NCBI RefSeq assembly: GCF_012650175.1
Contig: NZ_JAAILI010000067.1
Coordinates: 1 to 64,000, forward strand
DNA from: Sphingomonas sp. S2M10
GTDB taxonomy: Bacteria > Pseudomonadota > Alphaproteobacteria > Sphingomonadales > Sphingomonadaceae
Length of the DNA: 64,000 nucleotides
Direction: 5' to 3'
Shown here: positions 6,991 to 16,336 of the stretch, one piece after another
Position numbering within the stretch: position 1 is the first letter of the stretch
Layout of the letters: every line of letters begins with the position of its first letter
The notes under the pieces: generated by a model
What the model saw: only the letters and a program-made list of their open reading frames with translations
Told to the model about the DNA's origin: nothing
Database searches by the model: none
Translations under genes and position numbers: made by a program

Positions 6991-8793
6991 TCAGTACACC
7001 CGCTTCTTCGGCTTGATATAGTCGATCGCGTCGGTGAGCGTGTAGTCGTGGACCGGGCGGTAATCGATGTCGGTCTTGCCGCCCTTGCCGCCCCAGCCGT
7101 CGAACGTCGCGATGGTGTGCTTCATCCAGCCGGCGTCGTCGCGCTCGGGGAAGTCCTCGTGCATGTGCGCGCCGCGGCTTTCCTTGCGATTGATCGCGCT
7201 GCGGATCGTCACCATCGCCTGGCCGAGCAGGTTGTCCAGCTCCAGCGTCTCGACGAGATCGGTGTTCCAGATGAGCGAGCGATCGCTGACATGCACATCC
7301 TCCAGGCCCTTGTAGACCTGCTCCATGTGCGTCACGCCCTCGGCCATCAGCTCCTCGGTGCGGAACACGGCGCAGTGGCGCTGCATCGTCTTCTGCATGT
7401 CGGCGCGCAGCTGCGCGGTGCGGGTGCCGCCATTGGCGTTGCGGAAATGGTCGAGGCGACCCAGCGCCAGCGCTTCCGAATCCTTCGGCAGCGGGTGGTG
7501 CGGGGTGTTCGGCTTGAGGATGTCGACGATCCGCTTGCCGGTCGCGCGGCCGAACACCACGAGGTCGATCAGCGAGTTGGAGCCGAGGCGGTTGGCACCG
7601 TGCACCGAGACGCAGGCCGCTTCGCCGACCGCGAACAGGCCGGGGACCACCGCATCCGGGTTGCCGTCCTTCAGATGGACGACTTCGCCGTGATAGTTGG
7701 TCGGGATGCCGCCCATATTATAGTGGACGGTCGGCACCACCGGCAGCGGCTGGCGGGTGAGGTCGACGCCGGCGAAGACCTTGCCGGTCTCGGTGATGCC
7801 GGGCAGGCGCTCGGCCAGGATCTTCGGGTCGATATGGTTGAGGTGAAGGAAGATATGGTCCTTCTCCTTGCCCACGCCGCGGCCCTCGCGGATCTCCATC
7901 GCCATCGAGCGCGACACGACGTCGCGGCTGGCGAGATCCTTGGCCGAGGGGGCGTAGCGCTCCATGAAGCGCTCACCCTCGGAGTTGGTGAGATAGCCGC
8001 CTTCGCCGCGCGCACCCTCGGTGATCAGCACGCCCGCGCCGTAGATGCCGGTCGGGTGGAACTGGACGAACTCCATGTCCTGCAGCGGCAGGCCGGCGCG
8101 GAGCACCATCGCGTTGCCGTCGCCGGTGCAGGTGTGCGCCGAGGTGGCCGACTGGTAGACGCGGCCATAGCCGCCCGTCGCCAGCACCACCGCATGGCTG
8201 CGGAAGCGGTGGATCGAGCCGTCTTCCATGCACAGCGCGATCACGCCGCGGCACTCGCCATTTTCCATGATCAGGTCGAGCGCGAAATATTCGATGAAGA
8301 AGTCCGCGTCGTACTTCAGGCTCTGCTGGTACAGCGTGTGCAGCATCGCGTGGCCGGTACGATCCGCCGCGGCGCAGGTGCGCTGCGCGGGCGGGCCTTC
8401 GCCCATGTTCTGCATCATGCCGCCGAACGGGCGCTGGTAGATCTTGCCCTCGTCGGTGCGGCTGAACGGCATGCCGGCATGTTCGAGCTCGTACACCGCG
8501 GCCGGCGCCTCGCGGGTCAGATACTCGATCGCGTCCTGGTCGCCGAGCCAGTCGGAGCCCTTGACGGTGTCGTACATGTGCCAGGTCCAGTGGTCCGGAC
8601 CCATGTTGCCGAGGCTGGCGGCGATGCCGCCCTGCGCCGCGACCGTGTGGCTGCGCGTCGGGAACACCTTGGTGATGCAGGCGGTCTTGAGGCCCGACTG
8701 CGCCACTTCCATCACCGCGCGGAGGCCCGAGCCCCCTGCGCCGACGACGACGGTGTCATAGATATGGTCGATAATCTTGTAGGCGGCGGACAT
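6991..8793 (-). CDS. sdhA: Succinate dehydrogenase flavoprotein subunit
   Basis: The 600-residue product has the dinucleotide-binding [12 protein letters not shown] motif near the N-terminus, the [12 protein letters not shown] segment whose His carries covalent FAD, an HPTGIYGAG active-site stretch, and the C-terminal region of SdhA. It oxidises succinate to fumarate in complex II. It is the third gene of a minus-strand sdhC-sdhD-sdhA operon, with its ATG overlapping the sdhD stop by one base. No sdhB follows: after sdhA come a terminator and the convergent ruvC. Confidence 0.97.
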   Translation of the reverse strand: MSAAYKIIDHIYDTVVVGAGGSGLRAVMEVAQSGLKTACITKVFPTRSHTVAAQGGIAASLGNMGPDHWTWHMYDTVKGSDWLGDQDAIEYLTREAPAAVYELEHAGMPFSRTDEGKIYQRPFGGMMQNMGEGPPAQRTCAAADRTGHAMLHTLYQQSLKYDADFFIEYFALDLIMENGECRGVIALCMEDGSIHRFRSHAVVLATGGYGRVYQSATSAHTCTGDGNAMVLRAGLPLQDMEFVQFHPTGIYGAGVLITEGARGEGGYLTNSEGERFMERYAPSAKDLASRDVVSRSMAMEIREGRGVGKEKDHIFLHLNHIDPKILAERLPGITETGKVFAGVDLTRQPLPVVPTVHYNMGGIPTNYHGEVVHLKDGNPDAVVPGLFAVGEAACVSVHGANRLGSNSLIDLVVFGRATGKRIVDILKPNTPHHPLPKDSEALALGRLDHFRNANGGTRTAQLRADMQKTMQRHCAVFRTEELMAEGVTHMEQVYKGLEDVHVSDRSLIWNTDLVETLELDNLLGQAMVTIRSAINRKESRGAHMHEDFPERDDAGWMKHTIATFDGWGGKGGKTDIDYRPVHDYTLTDAIDYIKPKKRVY

Positions 8794-9185
8794 CAGGCAG
8801 CCACTCCGGTGGTGGTGAAGGCGATCTTCAGGATCGAGAAGATCGCGAGCACGCGGACGGTGATCGTGAAATATTCGAGCAGGACCAGCAGCACGAAGCG
8901 GCTCTCGTCGTGCTGATAGTCCTCGATCACGACCTGGAGGCCGTGACGGAAGTGGAAGGTGACGCTGAGCACCAGGAGGATCAGCGGCACGGCGACCAGC
9001 GGCTGGCCGATCCAGGCGACCATCGTCGCATAGTCATAGGCAGGCAGCAGCGCGATCGAGACGATCAGCCACAGCACCAGCAGCAGGTTCGACCCGGCCG
9101 AAACCTTGTGCTTCCACCATTCGCCCGCGCCTTCATGCGCCGAGCCGAGGCCGCGCACGCGACCGAGCTGGGTTCCGTTACCCAT
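8793..9185 (-). CDS. sdhD: Succinate dehydrogenase membrane anchor subunit
   Basis: The 130-residue protein has three hydrophobic helices and, between the second and third, the [17 protein letters not shown] segment that holds the haem and quinone-site residues of SdhD. It anchors complex II with SdhC. It overlaps sdhC by eight bases and touches sdhA, so the three genes are very probably one transcript. Confidence 0.93.
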   Translation of the reverse strand: MGNGTQLGRVRGLGSAHEGAGEWWKHKVSAGSNLLLVLWLIVSIALLPAYDYATMVAWIGQPLVAVPLILLVLSVTFHFRHGLQVVIEDYQHDESRFVLLVLLEYFTITVRVLAIFSILKIAFTTTGVAA

Positions 9186-9600
9186 TCGCCTTCTCCAGAA
9201 GCACGACCCAGAAGATCGCGGTGGCGAGGATGCTGACCGCGAAGGTGGTGAGCGCGCTGCGCTTGTTCGCGCGCAGCTCGAAATTCGCGCCGGCGTCGAG
9301 GAACAGATGGCGCACGCCCGAGGCCATGTGCTGGAAGAAGGACAGGCTCATCCCGATCCCGACGATATAGCCGAGGATGTTGAGCTTGCCGTTCGACAGC
9401 GTGAACACGTCGAGGAACGTCGCATAGGCATCCGGGCCATAGGCGAGCGCGACCAGCCACCAGACGAACAGCCCGGTGCCCACGGTCGCCATGCCGGAGC
9501 CGGTGGCGCGGTGGAGGATCGAGACCGCCATGTGCGGTCCCCAGGTATAGATGCCGAGATGCGGCGACAGCGGTCGTGCCGTGTTGCGGACGTTGGCCAA
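9178..9600 (-). CDS. sdhC: Succinate dehydrogenase cytochrome b556 subunit
   Basis: The 140-residue protein begins with RPLSPHLGIYTWG, the conserved RP-x-SPHLxIY signature, followed by SILHRATGSG with quinone-site residues and three membrane helices. A HMASGVRHLFLD motif supplies the haem-ligand histidine. It is the first gene of sdhCDA. The promoter presumably lies in the 168 bases shared with the divergent chemoreceptor gene. Confidence 0.94.
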   Translation of the reverse strand: MANVRNTARPLSPHLGIYTWGPHMAVSILHRATGSGMATVGTGLFVWWLVALAYGPDAYATFLDVFTLSNGKLNILGYIVGIGMSLSFFQHMASGVRHLFLDAGANFELRANKRSALTTFAVSILATAIFWVVLLEKANG

Positions 9601-9768
9601 CGATAAATCCTTTCGGTCGACGCGGGCTTCCTTAATCCCGCCAGACGAGGATGCAAGACGGATTGCCCTTAGGTTCAGCCGGGCGGTGGACGCAAGATGA
9701 TGCGGGGCGGCAGTGGCGCACAGGCTCCTAACCGGCTCTTAACCACTGGACCGGCATAGCTTGTCCGG

Positions 9769-11178
9769 ATGGGCCGAGGCACGGCCGCCGACCGGGGAAA
9801 AAAGTACGTGAGCGATTCGGTTTCCACCCAGGCGCTTGCCGCCGCCGGCACGATGAGCGCGCGGATCGACGTGGCGGCGCGGCTGCACGTGTTCGACTTC
9901 GAAGGCTCGCTGCAGCAGTCGAGCCGCGAATGCTGGGAAGTGCTGGAGCCGGAAATCGAAGCGGTTTCCGCCGCCTATTGGCATCAATGGGTGCGCTGCT
10001 TCCCCGAGGAGCGCGACTGGGCGCCCTCCGACACGGCAAAGATGATCGATGTGGGCGTGGTGTTCCTGCGCAGCCGCTTCCTGGAGACGACGACCAAGAT
10101 CTGGATCGAATCGATCGAGCGTTCGGTCGCCGCCGCCTATGATCAGGGCGTGCCGCCGATGGCGCTGCTGTCGATGATCAGCGCCAGCGACCGGGCAGCG
10201 CTGGAAGTGCTGATCCGCAGGACCGGGGGCGCCGATCCTCGGCTGCCGGTGCTGGTCGACACGCTGATGCGGCTGTCCGCGCTGGAAGCCGACATCACCG
10301 TCGAAATCTACAACATGTACCGCGAGCACAGCGCCCAGGTGGCGCGCGACCGGCTGGCCAGCGAGTTCCGCGACTCGATCGGTGCGACCGTCGAGCAGGC
10401 ATCGCGCGGCGGCGAGGAACTGCGCGGCCAGGCGGTGCATACCTCGGCCTCGGCGCGTGGCATGCTCGGCAAGGCCAGCGAAGTCGCGGCGGCGGCCGAA
10501 CAGTCGGCGGTGGCGATGCGTGAGGCGGCGATGACCGCCGCCGGGCTGATCCGCGCGATCGAGGATGCGCGGACCGAAGTCGAAGCCGCGGCGGCGATCG
10601 CCACGCGCGCGAGCGGCCAGGCAACCGACGCGGTGGGGATGAGCGAAATGCTGTCCGACCATGCCAAGTCGATCGAATCGATCCTTGGGCTGATCCGCGA
10701 CATTGCGGGGCAGACCAATCTCCTGGCCCTGAACGCGACCATCGAGGCGGCGCGGGCGGGCGATGCCGGGCGCGGCTTCGCGGTGGTGGCGCAGGAGGTG
10801 AAAAGCCTCGCCAGCCAGACCGCGCGCGCGACCGACGACATCGCCGCCAAGATCGCCGCGATCCAGTCCGCCACGCGCTCGACGGTGGAGACCAACGCCT
10901 CGATCCGCGCGACCGTTTCCGAAGTGCAGGAAAGCGCCAACCGCATCCGCACCGCGATGGAAGTGCAGGCGCAGACCGTCACCGCGATCACCGCGGCGGT
11001 GGACGAGACCGCGCTGGCAGCCGACTCGATGTCTGCCACGATCAGCGCGATCCGTGCGGACACCGAAGCGGTCGCTTCCGAAATCGATCGCGTGGGTCAA
11101 GGCTTCGCGGCGCTCGACGCGCAGCTCGGCACGCTGAAGGGCAGCGCCGGCGATTTCGTCGCCAAAGTCGCAGCCTGA
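9769..11178 (+). CDS. Soluble methyl-accepting chemotaxis protein with protoglobin-like sensor, copy 1
   Basis: There is no membrane segment in 469 residues. The first ~185 residues form an all-helical domain resembling the protoglobin (globin-coupled sensor) fold: [21 protein letters not shown], and an [10 protein letters not shown] segment where the proximal haem His would normally sit but appears replaced. The C-terminal half is a receptor signalling domain with the tip [28 protein letters not shown]. It should work with CheA/CheW in the cytoplasm; no che genes are here. GTG at 9808 is an alternative start. The signalling half is nearly identical to the next gene. Confidence 0.85.
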   Translation: MGRGTAADRGKKYVSDSVSTQALAAAGTMSARIDVAARLHVFDFEGSLQQSSRECWEVLEPEIEAVSAAYWHQWVRCFPEERDWAPSDTAKMIDVGVVFLRSRFLETTTKIWIESIERSVAAAYDQGVPPMALLSMISASDRAALEVLIRRTGGADPRLPVLVDTLMRLSALEADITVEIYNMYREHSAQVARDRLASEFRDSIGATVEQASRGGEELRGQAVHTSASARGMLGKASEVAAAAEQSAVAMREAAMTAAGLIRAIEDARTEVEAAAAIATRASGQATDAVGMSEMLSDHAKSIESILGLIRDIAGQTNLLALNATIEAARAGDAGRGFAVVAQEVKSLASQTARATDDIAAKIAAIQSATRSTVETNASIRATVSEVQESANRIRTAMEVQAQTVTAITAAVDETALAADSMSATISAIRADTEAVASEIDRVGQGFAALDAQLGTLKGSAGDFVAKVAA

Positions 11179-11188
11179 GGAGAGGGGC

Positions 11189-12544
11189 ATGACGGCAGTA
11201 CGGCAACCCGGGCAATGGAGCGGCGGGACGCGTTCGCTGGGCGAACACCGTCAGGACTATGACTGGGACGGCACGCTGCTTGCCAGCTGCGCGGAGATCG
11301 CCGCGCTGATCGACGACATGCACGAGACGATCTCGCGCCGTTGCCAGCAGCATCTGTTGCGCAACCGCATGTCCAGCCGGATGCGCGCCGAGATCGACTC
11401 CGAAGCGCATGTGGCGGACGGGGCGCGCTACGACCGGCTGAAATTCGAGCAGCCGTTCAGCGAGGAATGGGCGCAGATGGTCTGCGACTATGCCGCGCGC
11501 ACCTATGTCATGGGCGTGCCGCTGCCGGTGCTGATCTCGCATTTCGCCTATGCGCACAGCCAGACGCTCGACGTGCTGCGGCACAAGGTCGACGGCGATC
11601 TGGACCGCTATGCCCGGCTCAGCGACGCCGTGCAGCGCCTTGCCATGGCAGAGGTGGACCTGATGGCCGCGCATCTCGGCGCGCGCGATGCCGAGTCGGT
11701 ACACGACGAACGCCGCGCGCGATCGGACCAGTTCCGCGCGAGCATCGCCGAATCGATCGAGGGCGCGACGATGCTCGGCAATCGCATCCGGGTGCAGGCG
11801 CAAGGCGCCTCCAGCGCCGCGCGCGGCATGCTGGGCAAGGCGAGCGAAGTCGCGGCGGCGGCCGAGCAGTCGGCGGTGGCGATGCGTGAGGCGGCGATGA
11901 CCGCCGCCGGGCTGATCCGCGCGATCGAGGATGCGCGGACCGAAGTCGAAGCCGCGGCAGGGATCGCGACGCGCGCTCTGGGGCAGGCGAGCGAGGCGGT
12001 GGGAACGAGCGAGATGCTGTCCGACCACGCCAAGTCGATCGAATCGATCCTCGGGCTGATCCGCGACATCGCCGGGCAGACCAACCTGCTGGCGCTCAAC
12101 GCGACGATCGAGGCGGCGCGGGCCGGCGATGCCGGGCGCGGCTTCGCGGTGGTGGCGCAGGAAGTGAAGAGCCTCGCCAGCCAGACCGCGCGCGCGACCG
12201 ACGACATTGCCGCCAAGATCGCGGCGATCCAGTCCGCCACGCGCTCGACGGTCGAAACCAGCGCCTCGATCCGCGAGACCGTTTCCGAGGTGCAGGACAG
12301 CGCCAACCGCATCCGCACCGCGATGGAGGTCCAGGCGCAGACCGTGACCGCGATCACCGCCGCCGTGGACGAGACCGCGCTCGCGGCGGATTCGATGTCC
12401 GCCACGATCGGCGCGATCCGCGAGGACACCAAGAGCGTCACCAGCGAGATCGACACGCTCCAGCACGACGTGACCGAAGTGGACGACCGCCTGAACCAGC
12501 TGCGCGCGGCGGCAGAGGACTTCTCGACAGCGGTGGCGGCCTGA
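11189..12544 (+). CDS. Soluble methyl-accepting chemotaxis protein with protoglobin-like sensor, copy 2
   Basis: The 451-residue product has the same plan as its upstream neighbour: a diverged helical sensor ([14 protein letters not shown], then [13 protein letters not shown]) and a near-identical signalling domain including the [20 protein letters not shown] tip. At DNA level, 92 bases are identical between 10501-10592 and 11867-11958. The start is well supported by ggagagggg six bases upstream. It lies ten bases after copy 1, probably in one operon, and arose by tandem duplication with later homogenisation of the signalling part. Confidence 0.87.
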   Translation: MTAVRQPGQWSGGTRSLGEHRQDYDWDGTLLASCAEIAALIDDMHETISRRCQQHLLRNRMSSRMRAEIDSEAHVADGARYDRLKFEQPFSEEWAQMVCDYAARTYVMGVPLPVLISHFAYAHSQTLDVLRHKVDGDLDRYARLSDAVQRLAMAEVDLMAAHLGARDAESVHDERRARSDQFRASIAESIEGATMLGNRIRVQAQGASSAARGMLGKASEVAAAAEQSAVAMREAAMTAAGLIRAIEDARTEVEAAAGIATRALGQASEAVGTSEMLSDHAKSIESILGLIRDIAGQTNLLALNATIEAARAGDAGRGFAVVAQEVKSLASQTARATDDIAAKIAAIQSATRSTVETSASIRETVSEVQDSANRIRTAMEVQAQTVTAITAAVDETALAADSMSATIGAIREDTKSVTSEIDTLQHDVTEVDDRLNQLRAAAEDFSTAVAA

Positions 12545-12557
12545 ACCCCGCGCGGGA

Positions 12558-12950
12558 TCAGGCCGTGGGAATGCGGGCGACGACCTTGATCTCGAAGTCG
12601 TAGCCGGCGAGCCAGTTCACCCCCACCGCGGTCCAGCTGGGAAAGGGCGTTTGGGGGAAGGCATCGGCCTTGCACGCCATGATCGTCGGGAACTGGGTTT
12701 CCGGATCGGTGTGGAAGGTCGTCACGTCGACGACATCGTCGAAGCTGCAGCCGGCGGCGGCGAGCACTGCCTCAAGATTGCGGAACGCCTGCCGCACCTG
12801 GTTTTCGAAGCCCGGCACTGGCTCGCCGTCCACACCGCTGCCGACCTGGCCGGAGACGAACAGCAGCTCGCCGCTTCGAATGGCGGGCGAATAGCCGTGC
12901 TTGTCATACAGCGCATGGCGGCTCTCAATATGAATGGCGTCACGAGGCAT
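12558..12950 (-). CDS. RidA-family protein (Rid enamine/imine deaminase superfamily)
   Basis: The 130-residue product has the YjgF/YER057c/UK114 layout: YSPAIRSGELLFVSGQVG, NLEAVLAAAGCSFDDVVDVTTFH and a C-terminal EIKVVARIP strand. Many members hydrolyse reactive enamines or imines; the canonical catalytic Arg before the last strand is not evident, so the specific reaction is uncertain. The ATG at 12950 has an AAAGGA site. It is transcribed divergently from the tetR gene across a region with three palindromic operators, so it is probably that regulator's target. Confidence 0.85.
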   Translation of the reverse strand: MPRDAIHIESRHALYDKHGYSPAIRSGELLFVSGQVGSGVDGEPVPGFENQVRQAFRNLEAVLAAAGCSFDDVVDVTTFHTDPETQFPTIMACKADAFPQTPFPSWTAVGVNWLAGYDFEIKVVARIPTA

Positions 12951-13013
12951 GGGAGGATTCCTTTGCTGGGAGGTGCCGATCGGCGACGGGCTTCCGATCG
13001 TTCGTTTCCGCCT

Positions 13014-13080
13014 ATATACGGCACGTATGTGAATAGTTGACATACGGAGCGTATGTCAAACGAAATACGGTGCGTATGTG
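13014..13080. promoter_or_regulatory. Three palindromic operators between ridA-like gene and tetR
   Basis: Three copies of ATACG-N3-CGTAT are present, centred at about 13022, 13048 and 13071. The middle one is the longest, gacatacg gag cgtatgtc, with 8-bp perfect arms. Spacings are about 26 and 23 bases, close to two helical turns. The third ends right before the tetR ribosome-binding site. This is a typical arrangement for autoregulation by the adjacent TetR protein with control of the divergent gene. Confidence 0.85.
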
Positions 13081-13096
13081 AAAAGGAGTGACGGCC

Positions 13097-13693
13097 ATGC
13101 CCCCCGCCAAACGCGCGCAGACGATGGCGGAGAACCGCGCCAGATTGCTGGCGGCGGCACGCCGCGCGTTCGCCGCGCAGGGGTTTGCCGAGGCTTCGAT
13201 GGACGAACTGACAGCCGCTGCCGGGCTGACACGCGGCGCGCTGTACCATCACTTCGGTGACAAGAAGGGGCTGCTCGCGGCGGTGGTGTCGCAGATCGAC
13301 GAGGATATGGCGGTGCGTGCGCGAAAAGCGGCGCTCGGCGCCGCGGACGATTGGGACGCCCTGATTGTCGAGGGCGTCGCCTATATCGAGATGGCGCTCG
13401 ATCCGGAGATCCGGCGCATCGTGCTGCTCGACGGCCCGGCCTTCCTGGGGGATCCGTCGCAATGGCCAAGCCAGAATGCCTGTCTCGACCTGACGCAGCA
13501 AAGCCTGGCGCGGCTGGCATCGGAAGGACGACTGAAACCGGTGGACGTCGAGGCAGCGGCGCGGCTGCTGAACGGGGCGGCGCTCAACGCGGCGCTTTGG
13601 GTGGCGGCAAGCGAGGTACCGGCGGTGACGCTGCCCAAGGCGGTAGCGGCGTTCAAAGCGATGGCCGCCGGGCTGCTGGCCGCACCCCGCTAG
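13097..13693 (+). CDS. TetR/AcrR-family transcriptional regulator
   Basis: The protein has about 198 residues. Residues ~8-55 form a TetR HTH: RARLLAAARRAFAAQGF, then MDELTAAAGLTRGALYHHF with the recognition helix, then GDKKGLLAAV. The C-terminal ligand domain is of the AcrR type and does not tell the inducer. The ATG at 13097 is preferred because AAAAGGAG lies eight bases upstream; a GTG at 13088 overlaps that site. The three palindromes just upstream suggest that it represses itself and the divergent RidA-family gene. Confidence 0.92.
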   Translation: MPPAKRAQTMAENRARLLAAARRAFAAQGFAEASMDELTAAAGLTRGALYHHFGDKKGLLAAVVSQIDEDMAVRARKAALGAADDWDALIVEGVAYIEMALDPEIRRIVLLDGPAFLGDPSQWPSQNACLDLTQQSLARLASEGRLKPVDVEAAARLLNGAALNAALWVAASEVPAVTLPKAVAAFKAMAAGLLAAPR

Positions 13694-13761
13694 CGCACGG
13701 GGCGCCGCACGAAAGCCGTCCCCCGCTTGCTCGCCTGTCCCGCCCGTGCCAACGCGCCCGG

Positions 13762-14451
13762 ATGTCCCATAGCTTTCCCCTTGCCGCGTTTATGTTGCTC
13801 GCCGGTATCGTTCCCGCACGTGCGCAGCAGGAAGACCGGCAGCTGTGGGAGCAGCTCAACGTCGTGATGCCCGTTACCAAGCAGGTGCGGGTGACGCTGG
13901 AGCAGATCGCGCGCACCAGCGACCGGCAGGGGGGCATCTACACGACCGAATATGGCGGGCTGCTGGGATGGCAGATCGCCAAGGGCGTCGAGCTGGGCGT
14001 CGGCTATCGCCGGGTCGGCTATTACAATGCCAATCTCGCGGCCGACGAGGATCGCCTTCGCCAGCAGATCGTGTTCAGCCGGGGACGCCTTGCCGCGCGC
14101 TTCCGGATCGACGAGCGGTTCAGCACGGTCGGCAGCGGCATCGGCGTGCGGGTTCGCCCGCTGCTGCGCTACAATCTGCCGCTCGGCCGGCCCCGACTGG
14201 CCCTGTTCGCCAGCCATGAAAGCTTCCTGCTGCCCAACAATACCCGCTGGGGGCAGCGGGCGGGCTATGAGCGGATGCGCAACCTGCTCGGCATCGCGGT
14301 GCCGCTGGGCAAGGCGGTGGGCGCCGATATCGGCTATCTCAACCAATATCGTTTCGGGCGGAGCGGCGCACGGCCGCAGATGGACCATGCGTTGAGCGTC
14401 CAGCTGACGGTAAATCTCGGCGCGCTGGGCGTAGAGGTCCTCAACGATTGA
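13762..14451 (+). CDS. DUF2490 family putative outer-membrane protein
   Basis: The 229-residue product has an N-terminal signal peptide (hydrophobic stretch ending PARAQQ) and alternating hydrophobic strands such as VELGVGYRRVGYY, RFRIDERFSTVG and ALFASHESFLL, consistent with a small beta-barrel. It ends with LSVQLTVNLGALGVEVLND. DUF2490 proteins are exported and of unknown function. The gene follows tetR by 68 bases on the same strand. Confidence 0.8.
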   Translation: MSHSFPLAAFMLLAGIVPARAQQEDRQLWEQLNVVMPVTKQVRVTLEQIARTSDRQGGIYTTEYGGLLGWQIAKGVELGVGYRRVGYYNANLAADEDRLRQQIVFSRGRLAARFRIDERFSTVGSGIGVRVRPLLRYNLPLGRPRLALFASHESFLLPNNTRWGQRAGYERMRNLLGIAVPLGKAVGADIGYLNQYRFGRSGARPQMDHALSVQLTVNLGALGVEVLND

Positions 14452-14502
14452 GGCCCGCCTGCCGGGGTGACGCGCCGCCGTGCCCGCGCTAGGGCAGAGG
14501 CC

Positions 14503-15207
14503 ATGACCACTCATATCCTCCTTACCGGCAGCAGCCGGGGTATCGGCGCGGCGACGGCGGCGCTGCTCGATGCCGATGATCGTGTCGCGCTGGTCGGCCA
14601 GGGCACGCGCAGCGGCATCCCCGCCGACTTCACCGATCCCGCCGCCCCGCAGGCGCTCTGGCAGCAGGCGCTCGACGCGCTGGACGGCCGGATCGACGTG
14701 CTGATCAACAATGCCGGCATCTTCGAGGCCAATCCGCTCGCTGCCTCTCATGACGACTGGGTCGAAGGCTGGGAGCGCACGATGCGCGTCAACCTCACCG
14801 CCTCGGCCGAGCTTTGCCGGCTGGCGGTGCGCCACTGGCAGGAGCGCGGCACCGGCGGCCGCATCGTCAACGTCGCCAGCCGCGCCGCCTATCGCGGCGA
14901 CAGCCCGGCGCACTGGCATTATGCCGCCTCCAAGGCGGGCATGGTCGGCATGACCAAATCGATCGCGCGCGGCTATGCGGGCGAGGGCATCCTCGCCTTC
15001 GCGATCTGCCCCGGCTTCACCATGACCGGCATGGCCGAAGACTATCTGGCGAGCCGCGGCGGCGACAAGCTGCTGGCGGATATCCCGCTCGGCCGGGTCG
15101 CAAGTCCCGAGGAGATTGCCGCCATCGCCAAATTCTGCGCGCTCGATGCGCCGCCCTCGATGACCGGCGCGGTGCTCGACGCCAATGGAGCCAGCTATGT
15201 CCGCTGA
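14503..15207 (+). CDS. Short-chain dehydrogenase/reductase
   Basis: The 234-residue product is a classical SDR: TGSSRGIG cofactor motif at residues ~8-15, NNAGIF, a catalytic Ser in NVASRAA, and HYAASKAGM with Tyr and Lys. ICPGFTMTGMA is the usual PG motif. The substrate cannot be told from the sequence. It overlaps prmA by 11 bases, so the two are co-transcribed. The ATG at 14503 is chosen because residues upstream of it do not fit the fold. Confidence 0.9.
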   Translation: MTTHILLTGSSRGIGAATAALLDADDRVALVGQGTRSGIPADFTDPAAPQALWQQALDALDGRIDVLINNAGIFEANPLAASHDDWVEGWERTMRVNLTASAELCRLAVRHWQERGTGGRIVNVASRAAYRGDSPAHWHYAASKAGMVGMTKSIARGYAGEGILAFAICPGFTMTGMAEDYLASRGGDKLLADIPLGRVASPEEIAAIAKFCALDAPPSMTGAVLDANGASYVR

Positions 15208-16138
15208 GATCGACAGCTGGAAGGTCAGCCTGCCCTGCACGCGCGCCGAGGCCGAGGCGATCGACGCCGGCACGATCGAGATCGACGCGGTGCTCATGAC
15301 CACCGAGACGGTGGAGGACGATGTCGAGCATTGGCGGCTCGATGCCTATCTGGAGCAGCAGCCCGATGCAGCGATGCTCGCGGTGCTCAAGGCGCTGGTG
15401 CCGAGCGCTGCGGGGGTCGAGCCGCAGGTCGAGGCGCTGACCGCGCAGGACTGGGTGACGCTGAGCCAGGAAGGGCTGGAGCCGATCCGCGAGGGGCGGT
15501 TCGTCGTCCACACCAGCGCGCATCCGGTGGCAGCGCCGGAGGGCGGACGCGCGTTCCTGATCGATGCCGGGCGGGCGTTCGGCACCGGGCATCATGCGAC
15601 CACCTCGGGCTGCCTCGCGATGCTCGACGGCATGGCGGATCGGCGCTTCGCCAACATCATCGATATCGGCACCGGCACCGGGCTGCTGGCCTTTGCCGGC
15701 GCGCATCTCTGGCCCGAGGCCAAGGTGATGGCAACGGACATCGACCCCGCCGCGGTGGACGTGACGCGCGAGAATGCGGCGGCCAACGAAATCGCGGGTG
15801 TGGATCTGGTGGTGGCGGACGGCGCGCTGTCGGACGCGATCACCGCCCAGGCCCCTTATGATCTCGTCATCGCCAACATTCTCGCCGGGCCGCTGGTCTC
15901 GATGGCGCCCGAACTCGCCGCCATCGCGGCGCCGAACGCAACGATCGTGCTGGCCGGGCTGCTGGAGACGCAGCGGGCGCAGGTAGTCGAGGCCTTCGAG
16001 GCGTGCGGCTGCACGCTGGAGGCGGTCGACCGGCGCGGCGACTGGACGATCCTGCGGCTGGCGGCCGGCGCGGTGCGCTATGTGCCCGCAAGCCCGCCGG
16101 ACCCCAAGGGCCGAGACGGCTGGGCGCTGGATATTTGA
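15197..16138 (+). CDS. prmA: Ribosomal protein L11 methyltransferase
   Basis: The 313-residue product has an N-terminal substrate-binding part and a class I SAM domain: RAFGTGHHATTSGCL, IDIGTGTGLLAFAGAHLWP, the ATDIDPAAV acidic loop and VIANILAGPL, all matching PrmA. It trimethylates ribosomal protein L11 in Escherichia coli. GGAG lies six bases before the ATG, inside the end of the SDR gene. A 97-bp inverted-repeat element follows. Confidence 0.92.
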   Translation: MSAEIDSWKVSLPCTRAEAEAIDAGTIEIDAVLMTTETVEDDVEHWRLDAYLEQQPDAAMLAVLKALVPSAAGVEPQVEALTAQDWVTLSQEGLEPIREGRFVVHTSAHPVAAPEGGRAFLIDAGRAFGTGHHATTSGCLAMLDGMADRRFANIIDIGTGTGLLAFAGAHLWPEAKVMATDIDPAAVDVTRENAAANEIAGVDLVVADGALSDAITAQAPYDLVIANILAGPLVSMAPELAAIAAPNATIVLAGLLETQRAQVVEAFEACGCTLEAVDRRGDWTILRLAAGAVRYVPASPPDPKGRDGWALDI

Positions 16139-16192
16139 GGCCCTTGCCATCCTCCCTTTCCGAGGTGGGAATCGCAGAAGGCCACAATAGGT

Positions 16193-16289
16193 CGTCATTC
16201 CCGCGAAAGCGGGAATCCATTGCCCTGAACGCTGGGGGAAGGAACCTCGGCACCAGCACCAATGGATCCCCGCCTTCGCGGGGATGACG
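16193..16289. repeat. 97-bp long-inverted-repeat element, copy 2
   Basis: Same family as 2517-2613, with matching arms (cgtcattcccgcgaaagcgg and its complement at the right) and a matching centre. It lies between the convergent prmA and the HAD phosphatase gene. Confidence 0.9.
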
Positions 16290-16336
16290 GGGGTGGTTTG
16301 CCAAGCGGTTAACGGCTTGGAGGGCGTCGCCGCGCC

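Noticed and set aside
16193..16289. 97-bp inverted repeats considered as ordinary terminators or CRISPR-like units
   Set aside because: They are dispersed singly, have no spacer array, no consistent T-tract after the hairpin, and conserved centres. A mobile palindromic repeat fits better.
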